From: Collinsella sp.
GTDB taxonomy: Bacteria; Actinomycetota; Coriobacteriia; Coriobacteriales; Coriobacteriaceae
Length of the DNA: 64,000 nt
Assembly (NCBI GenBank): GCA_018381235.1
Contig: JAGZSF010000012.1
Coordinates: 22,313 to 86,312 of the forward strand
Direction: 5' to 3'
Shown: in pieces, positions 34,443 to 43,854 of the stretch
How the letters are laid out: each line of letters starts with the position of its first letter
Position numbering within the stretch: the first letter of the stretch is position 1
The notes under the pieces: generated by a model
Seen by the model: only the letters and a program-made list of their open reading frames with translations
The model's database searches: none
Told to the model about the DNA's origin: nothing
Made by a program: the position numbers and the translations under genes

Positions 34443-36113
34443 CTAGTGTCGGAGTCCCAACAAGCCGCGGCCGCGATGACGGGCGCCGGCGTGCACCTGA
34501 GCGTGCGGACCGGCGGCCTTCACGGACTCGGGCAGGTGCGAGTACTTCTTCTCGAAGTTCTCCTCGAACATCACGGCCAAGTTGTGCGCCGCCTCGTCGT
34601 AGCGCGCGGTGCTCTGCCAGTACTGGCGCGGCACCAGGATGCCGTCGGGTACGCCGTGGCACGTGGTGGGAATGTCGACGTTAAAGATATCGTCGTGGAC
34701 GAATTCGCTGTCCTCGATGGTGCCGCCGAGGGCGCGCGCGACCAGGGCGCGCGTGTAGGCCAGCTCAATGCGATGGCCAACGCCGTAGCCGCCGCCGATC
34801 CAGCCGGTGTTGACCAGATAGACGCGGGTGTGACCGTCGGCGATGCGCTCGCCGAGCATCTTAGCGTAGACCATGGGGTCGAGCGGCATAAACGGCTCGC
34901 CAAACAGCGAAGAGAACGTGGGCGTGGGCTCGGTGACGCCGACCTCGGTGCCGGGAATCTTAGCCGTAAAGCCCGTCACAAAGTGGTACATGGCGGCATC
35001 GGCCGTCAGGCGTGAGATGGGCGGCAACACGCCAAAGGCGTCGCAGGTCAGGAAGAGCACGACGCTTGGAGTGGTGCCCATACCCTTGGTCCACGCGTTG
35101 GGAATGTGCTCCACAGGGTATGCCACGCGCGTGTTGTGCGTGATCGAGACGTCGTCGTAGTTGGGCTTGCGGCTCTCGTCGAGCACCACGTTTTCGCAGA
35201 TCGCGCCAAAGCGGACAGCGTTGAAGATTTCAGGCTCGTGGAAGGCGTCCAGGCCCTCGCACTTGGCGTAGCAGCCGCCCTCGATGTTAAAGATGCCCAT
35301 GTCGGACCAGCCGTGCTCGTCGTCGCCGATCAGTAGGCGTGTGGGGTTGGCCGAAAGCGTGGTCTTGCCGGTGCCGGACAGACCAAAGAACACGGCGGTC
35401 TCGTGCGTGACAGGATCCATGCTGGCCGAGCAGTGCATGGGCAGCACGTCGTCCTCGACGGGCAGCAGGTAGTTCATAACGCTGAAGATGGACTTTTTGA
35501 TCTCACCGGAGTAACCGGTGCCGGCAACCAGAATCACGCGCTCCTGGAAGTTGATGACCACGGCGGCGCTGGAGTTGAGGCCCTTAATGGCGGGATCGCA
35601 CTGGTAGCCGGGAGCGGCGAGCACGCAAAAGTCCGGCTCACCGGTGCGCGCAATTTCGCGGGCGAGCGGGCGAGCGAGCATCTGCTTAATAAAGAGTGCC
35701 TGGCTGGCACGCTCGCAGGCGACGAGCAGTCGGCGCGTGTGGTTGCGGTCGGCGCCGGCCATGCCGCGGGTGACGAACACATCGCGCTCGTTGAGGTAGT
35801 TGACAATACCGGCCTTGATGGTCTCGTAGCTCTCGATCGAAAGCGGTCGGTTGACGGCGCCCCAGGCGATCTTGTCGTGAACATCGGGGGTGTCAACGAT
35901 AAAGCGGTCATTGGGGGAACGACCAGTGCGCTCCCCCGTCTCGATCACTAGCGCGCCGTTAGATGCCATGCGGCCTTCTTCACGGCGGATGGCGTGCTCG
36001 ACGAGCTCCGCGGCAGGCAGATCGACCAGCAAGCGGGGCTGGTTCTCGGCGGGATCTTCGACCAGCTTAAGACCAAAGTTGGACAAAACTTCTGCAGGGG
36101 TAACACCAGGCAT
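34443..36113 (-). CDS. pckA: Phosphoenolpyruvate carboxykinase (ATP)
   Basis: A 556-residue ATP-type PEPCK that interconverts oxaloacetate and phosphoenolpyruvate. Present are the RSPNDRF substrate loop (about 67-73), the kinase-1a P-loop GLSGTGKTTLSANP (about 248-261), the 2 metal site IGDDEHGW, and NAWTKGMG plus FLTCDAFGVLPP (about 345-375). The last 20 residues (HAQVHAGARHRGRGLLGLRH) are unlike the usual C-terminus and run into the R1 repeat region, which could mean a slightly altered end. AAAGGAGG precedes ATG. In anaerobic gut bacteria it often runs in the carboxylating direction. Confidence 0.96.
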   Translation of the reverse strand: MPGVTPAEVLSNFGLKLVEDPAENQPRLLVDLPAAELVEHAIRREEGRMASNGALVIETGERTGRSPNDRFIVDTPDVHDKIAWGAVNRPLSIESYETIKAGIVNYLNERDVFVTRGMAGADRNHTRRLLVACERASQALFIKQMLARPLAREIARTGEPDFCVLAAPGYQCDPAIKGLNSSAAVVINFQERVILVAGTGYSGEIKKSIFSVMNYLLPVEDDVLPMHCSASMDPVTHETAVFFGLSGTGKTTLSANPTRLLIGDDEHGWSDMGIFNIEGGCYAKCEGLDAFHEPEIFNAVRFGAICENVVLDESRKPNYDDVSITHNTRVAYPVEHIPNAWTKGMGTTPSVVLFLTCDAFGVLPPISRLTADAAMYHFVTGFTAKIPGTEVGVTEPTPTFSSLFGEPFMPLDPMVYAKMLGERIADGHTRVYLVNTGWIGGGYGVGHRIELAYTRALVARALGGTIEDSEFVHDDIFNVDIPTTCHGVPDGILVPRQYWQSTARYDEAAHNLAVMFEENFEKKYSHLPESVKAAGPHAQVHAGARHRGRGLLGLRH

Positions 36114-36493
36114 GGGGGCCTCCTTTAAAAACGCGACACGTGGACGCGGCGCGCACTTTACTCACGTAAAGCTCGTTGTACCCGATATGCAAAAACGTTT
36201 TTGCGGCAAGGGCGGCAAGCCCGCCCAACGGTCAAAAATCGCAGGCAAGCGGCCTAGTCATTGGGGACGTTTTTAAACGACTAGTCGTTGGAGACGTTCT
36301 TGAACAGGCAACATTCAAGGAGTGTCCCCGGATGCCGGCACTTAGGGACGTTCCCAAAGTGCCGGCACATAAGGAACGTCCCTAAGTGCCGACTACCGAA
36401 TGGCGCCGCCGAAATTATCGAACAACCTGTTCAAAAACACGAGCGGACACCGCGGTGTCTATACTAGAGCGCAGCAATAGAAAGGACCCCGCT
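36114..36493. other. Intergenic region with R2 and R3 repeats and a promoter
   Basis: 380 bases with no gene. 36255-36305 is an R2 repeat (tagtcattggggacg-ttttaaacgactagtc, then cgttggagacgttcttg). 36315-36393 is an R3 double unit (aaggagtgtcccc, tgccggcac, gggacgttccc, tgccggcac, aacgtccctaagtgccga). A -10-like TATACT at 36460-36465 lies 28 bases before the TTG start of the next gene. Confidence 0.7.
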
Positions 36494-38077
36494 TTGAGCA
36501 TCACGCCCCTCGATAGCATTCGCCGCGCCATCGCCCGCCGTAACGGCATCTCCAACCCCGCTGCATCGAAAGACGGCGCCGCGAAGGCCCAGGGCGGCCG
36601 CATCGAGAACGGCCTGTTCCCCGCCTCCCACACGGCCGAAGAGCTCGCGCGCATCCAGGAGCTGAGCCAGCGCAACGCCGGCGGCCCCGACAGCAGCCAG
36701 GCCACGCGCCGTCGCCGGCGCGAACGCGATCGGGAGCCCAGCCCCGTCCGCCGCATGGTCAACGCTTGGTGGAACCGTCTGCTCGGCGCCGTCTACGGCG
36801 GCGGCTTCTCCATGCAGGAAGCGGAATACGAGGAGCACGCCACCAGTCGCGACTATCTTTGGAACACCCTGGGCACCGCCGTATGGGGCATGGCGTTTCC
36901 GCTGCTCACCATTGTGTCGACGCAGCTCGTGGGCGCCGAGGAGGCCGGCAAGTTCTCCATCGCCTTTGTTACCGGCACGCTCATCATGATCGCGTGCAAC
37001 TACGGCGTGCGCAACTTTCAGGTCTCGGACATCGACGAAAAAACCTCCTTCGCCTCCTACCAGCTCAACCGTTGGCTTTGCGGAGCGCTCGCACTAGGCT
37101 GCGGCCTCACGTACAGCAGCGCACGCGGCTACGATGCGCAGATGGCCACGATCGGCCTGGGCGTCTACCTCTATAAGGTGATCGACGGCATCGCCGACGT
37201 GTACGAGGGCCGTCTGCAGCAGGCCGACAAGCTCTATTTGGCCGGCATGAGCCAAACGCTGCGTTCCGCCGGCGTCATCGCGGTCTTTAGCGTGGCACTG
37301 TTCCTCATGCGCAGCATGCCCATCGCGGCCATGGCCATGGGCATCGCCGCGATTGCCTCGCTCGTGCTGGTCACCGCCCCGCTCGCCCTGCTCGAGACCG
37401 AAAAATCACGCCGCATGAGCCTGCGCGAGGCTGGCCACCTGTTTATCCAGTGCGCCCCACTCTTTGGCGCGCTATTCCTGTTCAACCTTATCGAAAGCAT
37501 GCCCAAGTTTGTGATGGAAGGAACACTGGCCTACAAATACCAGCTGTACTTTAATGCCCTGTTTTTTCCAGCTCAGGCTATTCTGTTAAGCATTGGATTT
37601 GTCTATAAACCGCAGCTCCTGCGCTTGTCGAGCATTTGGGCTAATCCTCGCAAGCGTCGTCGCTTTGACCTGATTATTGTTGCCGTTATGGCGCTGATCG
37701 TGGTCATCACCGGCGTGTGCGCCGCATTTATGGCAGGTCCCGGTATTCCCCTCATGAGCTTTATGTACGGTCTCAGCTTTGAACGCTACCGTACGCTGGC
37801 GCTGCTGATGGTCGTCGCCGGCGGCGTCACCGCGGCCATCGACTTTATCTATGCCATCATCACGGTGCTGCGCCACGCTGGAGACGTCACCAAGATCTAC
37901 CTGATCTGCTTTGCCGTGAGCGTGGTGCTCCCGGTGATTCTAATCAATCTGCTCGGCCTAATGGGCGCCGTCGTGAGCTACCTAGCCATCATGGCCCTAC
38001 TGCTGGTACTGTTGATTATCGAGTACGCCCACATCCGCCAACGCATCGAACGCGACCGCAACCCCTACGGCGCCTAA
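36494..38077 (+). CDS. Polysaccharide flippase-like membrane protein
   Basis: A 527-residue protein with a basic, disordered N-terminus (about 110 residues, RRRRERDREPSPVRR) and then about 12 hydrophobic helices, for example GTAVWGMAFPLLTIVSTQL, AAMAMGIAAIASLVLVTAPLALL and VVLPVILINLLGLMGAVVSYLAIM. The layout fits the MVF/PST flippase class that moves lipid-linked sugars outward. It begins at TTG 36494, nine bases after GAAAGGA; the upstream in-frame region contains the promoter and repeats, so it cannot be coding. It could act on the product of the WecA-like enzyme, which is inference. Confidence 0.72.
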   Translation: MSITPLDSIRRAIARRNGISNPAASKDGAAKAQGGRIENGLFPASHTAEELARIQELSQRNAGGPDSSQATRRRRRERDREPSPVRRMVNAWWNRLLGAVYGGGFSMQEAEYEEHATSRDYLWNTLGTAVWGMAFPLLTIVSTQLVGAEEAGKFSIAFVTGTLIMIACNYGVRNFQVSDIDEKTSFASYQLNRWLCGALALGCGLTYSSARGYDAQMATIGLGVYLYKVIDGIADVYEGRLQQADKLYLAGMSQTLRSAGVIAVFSVALFLMRSMPIAAMAMGIAAIASLVLVTAPLALLETEKSRRMSLREAGHLFIQCAPLFGALFLFNLIESMPKFVMEGTLAYKYQLYFNALFFPAQAILLSIGFVYKPQLLRLSSIWANPRKRRRFDLIIVAVMALIVVITGVCAAFMAGPGIPLMSFMYGLSFERYRTLALLMVVAGGVTAAIDFIYAIITVLRHAGDVTKIYLICFAVSVVLPVILINLLGLMGAVVSYLAIMALLLVLLIIEYAHIRQRIERDRNPYGA

Positions 38078-38158
38078 TTAGCTGCCCCCGGTCACCGGAA
38101 TTTGCGATGGAATCACCCCGGCTGGGGTCACATTGCGAACAGTATGCATCACGCAAAA

Positions 38159-38281
38159 CTAAGTGAGTAGACTTTTACCGAATCCCCGACTACACCGACA
38201 AAGCACAAGTCCGTGACCTGCGGTTTTATTGAGGAAAATAAGTTGGGTGCTCGGCATTTCCAAAAAAGTCTACTCACTTAG
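38159..38281. repeat. Inverted-repeat element B (123 bp)
   Basis: The arms are perfect over 18 bp (ctaagtgagtagactttt at 38159-38176, complement at 38264-38281) and enclose 87 bases. The core holds ccccgactacaccgac, aag, then acctgcggtttta (38216-38228) and aagttgggtgctcgg, in the order seen in element A. Confidence 0.85.
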
Positions 38282-38296
38282 CCAGCGGGCAGCCAA

Positions 38297-38330
38297 ATGA
38301 TTATTTAATCCCCGTCCCAGGGAAATCAAT
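38297..38330. repeat. tgattatttaatcc repeat (R4), copy 2
   Basis: It has atgattatttaatcc, then ccgtcccag, then ggaaatcaat; compare copy 1 at 27191-27225. Confidence 0.75.
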
Positions 38331-38396
38331 TAGCGGGCAGAAGGGCAAAAGTAGTCAAAAAAAGCCCCATCCCAAATTAGCTACCCCTTGCACCGA

Positions 38397-39236
38397 TTAT
38401 TCGCCCGGGTTGATGTTCGCGTAGAACTCCGCCCCGTCGTCCAGGCGCAGGATGCCCACGCGGCCGAACTCGGAGCCGGTGGCGGCGGCGCAGTCGATGT
38501 CGATGCGATCGGGCACACCGGCAGTGTCCTCGCCGCCCAAGCGCACGATCTGCCCGCGTCCCGATTCCTCATCGAGCCCCGCCAGACCACCGACCTCGCA
38601 ATAGCGCCCAAGCGATACCGTGGGCGTGTGGCCGCTCACCACGACCGGGCCCTTGCCCTCGGCAGAAAGCAGCCCGGTCGGCACATCCCAATAGCCGTGA
38701 CGAATCCACAGCAGGTCATCGGACGACTGTACCGCGAGCATCTGCTGCAGCAGTTCGCGATCGGCACCCACCGCTCCAACGCCATCGGCACAATCGACGC
38801 CATGCTCAAGCAAAAACGCGCGCGCCGCCTTCATCTCGATTCCAGCATGTACCAGCAGATACGGGCGCTCCTCGGTCTCGACCACCGCGTAGAGCGGCAG
38901 CGCGGCCATCCATCGCACGACCTCCTCGTATGCCTCAAATTCCATGTCGTTGAGCTGCTCGCGCGTCGTCCAGCCACCGTTGATATCCCAGGTCTCGGCA
39001 TCGAGCGGATCCTGGCCAACGATGGCATCGAGCATGATCTGCTCGTGATTACCCTTGAGCACGCAGGCGTTGGGCAGCGAGCGCACGAGCTTAATAACGC
39101 CGACCGGATCGGGCCCGCGATCGATCATGTCGCCCAGCACGTACAGCGTGTCGTCGGAAGTCAACGAGATCTTAGACAGGGCCTCGTCAAGCGCACGCAC
39201 GTGCCCGTGAGCATCAGATGTCACATAGATCGCCAT
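38397..39236 (-). CDS. Metallophosphoesterase (serine/threonine phosphatase-type)
   Basis: A 279-residue calcineurin-like phosphoesterase. The metal motifs are complete: SDAHGH (7-12), VLGDMIDRGPDPVG (about 33-46), LKGNHEQIM (about 60-68), LLVHAG (about 127-132) and VVSGHTPT (about 199-206). It is close to the PrpE/ApaH bacterial phosphatases; the substrate (protein phosphate or Ap4A) is unknown. GGAGAGG precedes the ATG. The gene is single and divergent from the antiporter gene 250 bases away. Confidence 0.9.
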   Translation of the reverse strand: MAIYVTSDAHGHVRALDEALSKISLTSDDTLYVLGDMIDRGPDPVGVIKLVRSLPNACVLKGNHEQIMLDAIVGQDPLDAETWDINGGWTTREQLNDMEFEAYEEVVRWMAALPLYAVVETEERPYLLVHAGIEMKAARAFLLEHGVDCADGVGAVGADRELLQQMLAVQSSDDLLWIRHGYWDVPTGLLSAEGKGPVVVSGHTPTVSLGRYCEVGGLAGLDEESGRGQIVRLGGEDTAGVPDRIDIDCAAATGSEFGRVGILRLDDGAEFYANINPGE

Positions 39237-39489
39237 GGTACGCCTCTCCTTGCATTGCGGCCGAAGCCCGGTGCCGCAACTAAAACTTCAAGTTGAACTT
39301 AAACGTTACCCATTGTACTCCGTTGCAATAAAGCTGGAAAGGGTTTCCGAGCAGAGGCAAAGACGGCAGCCGTCTATGACGATATCGCGCACGCCCGCAA
39401 TCCAACCCCATAAACCCACCATCTTTGGGTACAAATAACCGCAGACAACTGACCGTGCCACGCCAACCACCCAGGAGCGGACACCATCT

Positions 39490-41091
39490 ATGAACCAGAT
39501 CCTTCTCTTTATCGGCCTCGTCATCATTTTGTGCCTGACCATCAAACCCGTCGGCAAAAAACTCCCCTTCCCCACCCTGCTCATCTTTATCGCGCTCGGC
39601 ATGCTGTTGGGCGTCAACGGCCCGGCGCACATCGACTTTAGCGACTACGCGCTCACCGAAACCGTCTGCAGCACGGCGCTGCTGTTCATCATGTTCTATG
39701 GCGGCTTTAACACCAATATCGACCGCGCCAAGCCCGTCGCCGTGCCCGCGGTGCTGCTGAGCACGCTCGGCGTCGTCATCACCGCAGGCATCACCGGCGT
39801 GTTCGCCCACTTCGCGCTGGGGTTCGACTGGATCGGCGGCCTACTGCTGGGATCGGTTGTAGCATCCACCGACGCGGCGAGCGTCTTTAGCGTGCTGCGC
39901 GAGCACAATCTTTCGCTGAAGGGCGGCACCGACTCGCTGCTCGAGGTCGAATCGGGCTCCAACGACCCCGTCGCCTACATGCTCACCGCCGTGCTCGCCA
40001 CACTCGCGGCCGGCGGCGACATCAACATTCCCGCACTGCTGGCCAAGCAGATTATCCTGGGCGTGGGCCTGGGCCTCGCCATCGGCTGGGCGGCGGGCCG
40101 CCTGATTGAACGCGCACACGCAACGGCCGAGGGTGCGCAGACCATCTTTTTGTTCGCCGTGGCCATCGTCGCCTACGCGCTGCCGAGCCACCTGGGCGGC
40201 AACGGATTTTTGGCCGTGTACCTGGCCGGCATTGTGCTGGGCGCGAGCGACATCACCGGCAAGGTCGAGATGGCGCACTTCTTTGACACCCTCACCGAGA
40301 TGGCAGAGATGACCATCTTCTTTTTGCTGGGCCTGCTCGTTACACCCGCACGCCTGCCGCAAATGCTGCTACCGGGCCTGGCACTCATGGCGTTTATGCT
40401 CTTTGCGAGCCGCCCCATCGCCGTAGGCATGCTGCTGGCGCCGTTTAGGACGAACCCTCGCCAGGTTGCACTCGTAAGCTGGGCGGGTCTGCGCGGAGCA
40501 GCTTCGGTCGTCTTTAGTCTCTTTGCCGTGGTGGCCGGCGTTCCCGGCGGACACGACCTATTTGACCTGGTGTTTGTGATTGCCGTGTCGAGCATTGTGG
40601 TGCAGGGCTCGCTGCTGCCGGCGGTGGCGAAGAAGCTCGATATGATCGATGCGACCGGCGACGTGCGTCGCACCTTTAACGACTACCGCGACGAGGACGG
40701 CATGTCGTTTGTAAAGCTCAAGGTGGGCGCTGGACATCCGTTTGCCGGACGCTCGCTCGCGGACATTGGCAGCGCGACGGACATGCTGGTGGTCTTGGTG
40801 CTGCGCGACGGTGCGCACCCGGTGCTGCCCAACGGCGATACCGTCATCGAGGAAGGTGACCTGCTGGTGATGGCCGCGCCAACGTTTGAAGAGCGTGCCG
40901 AGGTTACGCTGCGCGAGGTCACCGTGACCCCCCACGGTCGCCTGGCCGGCCAGCGTCTTCGCGATGTGCCGCAGGGCAAGCACCCCTTTATCGTGGTGAT
41001 GCTCAAGCGCGACGGCCAAACGATCATCCCCGACGGCAACACCCTAATATATGCCGGCGACGAAGCCGTCATTGCCACACTGGCGTCGTAG
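39490..41091 (+). CDS. Potassium/proton antiporter, CPA1 family (CvrA/NhaP2-type)
   Basis: A 533-residue transporter. About 12 membrane helices fill residues 1-385, with the CPA1 signature GSVVASTDAASVFSVL (about 119-134), ESGSNDPVAYML (about 152-163) and VALVSWAGLRGAASVVFSLFAV (about 325-346). Two C-terminal RCK_C/TrkA-C-like domains (about 400-465 and 470-533) probably bind a regulatory nucleotide or ion. It exports K+ or Na+ in exchange for H+. No strong ribosome site (caggagcgg lies 13 bases before ATG), but the start aligns with the first helix. Confidence 0.92.
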   Translation: MNQILLFIGLVIILCLTIKPVGKKLPFPTLLIFIALGMLLGVNGPAHIDFSDYALTETVCSTALLFIMFYGGFNTNIDRAKPVAVPAVLLSTLGVVITAGITGVFAHFALGFDWIGGLLLGSVVASTDAASVFSVLREHNLSLKGGTDSLLEVESGSNDPVAYMLTAVLATLAAGGDINIPALLAKQIILGVGLGLAIGWAAGRLIERAHATAEGAQTIFLFAVAIVAYALPSHLGGNGFLAVYLAGIVLGASDITGKVEMAHFFDTLTEMAEMTIFFLLGLLVTPARLPQMLLPGLALMAFMLFASRPIAVGMLLAPFRTNPRQVALVSWAGLRGAASVVFSLFAVVAGVPGGHDLFDLVFVIAVSSIVVQGSLLPAVAKKLDMIDATGDVRRTFNDYRDEDGMSFVKLKVGAGHPFAGRSLADIGSATDMLVVLVLRDGAHPVLPNGDTVIEEGDLLVMAAPTFEERAEVTLREVTVTPHGRLAGQRLRDVPQGKHPFIVVMLKRDGQTIIPDGNTLIYAGDEAVIATLAS

Positions 41092-41097
41092 TGACCA

Positions 41098-41181
41098 GGA
41101 GGTAGCTAATTTGCGACGAAGAGATCAAGCGCCTAGAGAACCTCATGCCTTCGCTCGCAGATTTGGATTTGCCTGAGGAGT
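41098..41181 (+). pseudogene. Possible orphan C-terminal gene fragment
   Basis: After an in-frame TAG, the frame reads ICDEEIKRLENLMPSLADLDLPEE and stops at TAA 41179-41181. It looks like a real acidic protein tail but has no ATG, GTG or TTG start in frame; an AGGAGG lies six bases before an ATT. It is either the remnant of a deleted gene or a very small protein with an ATT start. It is preceded by ggtagctaatttgcga, a sequence that recurs elsewhere in intergenic DNA. Confidence 0.3.
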
Positions 41182-41317
41182 AAAGCACCCCTCCCCCATG
41201 TAACCATCCTGTAAATCATAGCGGCGTAGTCGAGTTTTACCGTGATGCGGTCGCGCCTAGCGCTCCACTGTGCTAAAGTATCCCGAACGTTCAAACGACT
41301 ACGAGGGAGACTAGAAG

Positions 41318-42442
<1,125 letters not shown>

Positions 42443-42513
42443 CCCGCAACGCGCGGGCCGATCAGCCATCTCAGACCACCCTGTATAGATCAAAACCTGC
42501 TAAGGAGTTTTCC

Positions 42514-43677
42514 ATGCGCAAGATTAAAACCATCGATGACATTACCAAGGACGGCAAGGTCGAGTTTGGTGAGGGCTACGAGTTTGTGAGCACCGCCGAA
42601 GAGGCCGACGCCATTCTGATGCGCTCGACCGACCTGCACGGCTACGAGCTGCCCGAGGGCATCCGCGCCATCGCCCGCTGCGGCGCCGGCGTCAACAACA
42701 TCCCCGTCGAGGAGTACGCCAAGAAGGGCGTCGTCGTCTTTAACTCCCCCGGCGCCAACAGCAACGCCGTTAAGGAGCTCGTCCTAGGCATGCTGGTGCT
42801 CTCGAGCCGCGGCGTGGTGCAATCAATGAACTGGGTGCGTGACAACGCCGACGACCCCGAGATTCAGGTCGATGCCGAAAAGGCCAAGAAGGCCTTTGTG
42901 GGCCGCGAGCTCAAGGGCAAGCGCATCGGTGTCATCGGCCTGGGCAACGTGGGCTCCAAGGTCGCCAACGCCTGCGTCGATCTGGGCATGGACGTCTATG
43001 GCTACGATCCGTTCATTTCCGTTGAGCACGCGTGGGTGCTGAGCCGCGAGGTGCAGCGCGTGGGCACGCTCGAGGATCTCTGCCGCGGCTGCGACTACCT
43101 CACCGTGCACGTGCCCAGCAAGGCCGACACCATCGGCATGATCAGCACCGAGCAGATTAACCTGCTGGCACCGGACGCCGTGCTCATCAACTACGCACGC
43201 GAGACCATCATTGACGAGGACGCCGTCGACGCCGCCCTGCGTGCAGGCAAGCTCAGCTGGTTTAGCTGCGACTTTGCCACTCCCAAGACCGTCAAGATGC
43301 CCAATACGTTTATCACCACGCACTCGGGCGCCGGCACCGGCGAGGCCGAGGCCAACTGCGCAGACATGGCCATCAGCGAGCTCAAGGATTACCTGGAGAA
43401 CGGCAACATCGCGCACAGCGTCAACTACCCCGCCTGCAGCATGGGCAAGGCGCGCGCCGCAAGCCGCATTGCCTGCCTGCACGCCAACGTGCCCAACATG
43501 ATCGGCCAGATCACGGCCATCCTGGCCAAGGACAACGCCAACGTGCAGCGTATGACCAACGAGTCCGCCGGCGAGAACGCCTACACCATGTTCGACACCG
43601 ATGAGCACCTGGACAGCAGCACCATCGAGGCGCTCAAGCAGATTCCGTCGATGTATCGCGTGCGCGTGATCAAGTAG
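42514..43677 (+). CDS. serA: D-3-phosphoglycerate dehydrogenase with ACT domain
   Basis: A 387-residue NAD-dependent dehydrogenase that starts serine synthesis. The substrate-binding part has MRSTDLHGYELPEGIRAIARCGAGVNNIPVEEYAKKGVVVFNSPGANSNAVKEL. The Rossmann motif is VIGLGNVGSKVANA (about 139-152). The catalytic Arg and Glu lie in INYARETIIDEDAVDAAL, and His in FITTHSGAGTGEAE. An ACT domain (about 315-387, ACLHANVPNMIGQITAILA) replaces the large regulatory domain of other SerA types; it may sense serine. The ribosome site is aaggag. It follows serC. Confidence 0.96.
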   Translation: MRKIKTIDDITKDGKVEFGEGYEFVSTAEEADAILMRSTDLHGYELPEGIRAIARCGAGVNNIPVEEYAKKGVVVFNSPGANSNAVKELVLGMLVLSSRGVVQSMNWVRDNADDPEIQVDAEKAKKAFVGRELKGKRIGVIGLGNVGSKVANACVDLGMDVYGYDPFISVEHAWVLSREVQRVGTLEDLCRGCDYLTVHVPSKADTIGMISTEQINLLAPDAVLINYARETIIDEDAVDAALRAGKLSWFSCDFATPKTVKMPNTFITTHSGAGTGEAEANCADMAISELKDYLENGNIAHSVNYPACSMGKARAASRIACLHANVPNMIGQITAILAKDNANVQRMTNESAGENAYTMFDTDEHLDSSTIEALKQIPSMYRVRVIK

Positions 43678-43740
43678 CGCCGGCTGATCTGACGGGCAGT
43701 TCCCCATGTGGCCTGCCCGTCGCTGACATTGAATGCCCGC

Positions 43741-43776
43741 GGGGGCGCCTTTCGCACGAGAGGCGCCCCCATTTTT
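43741..43776 (+). terminator. Terminator of serCA
   Basis: The perfect 10-bp stem gggggcgcct/aggcgccccc is followed by attttt. Confidence 0.93.
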
Positions 43777-43854
43777 GTGAGCGCTCCATTAAATGCACTG
43801 AGCCGCTTCTTGGCATACAATCTGTATGTTGACCTAACTATCTGTGAGGTGCCT

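Larger units (their letters stand above)
38078..38396. other. Repeat-rich intergenic region
   Basis: 319 bases with no gene. It contains element B (38159-38281), the R4 repeat (38297-38330) and, near 38360-38386, ccccatcccaaattagctacccc, whose reverse complement ggggtagctaatttggga resembles ggtagctaatttgcga at 41101-41117. Confidence 0.7.

Noticed and set aside
34443..34510. Frameshift at the end of pckA
   Set aside because: The odd last 20 residues follow a complete catalytic domain, so a variable C-terminus is enough to explain it.
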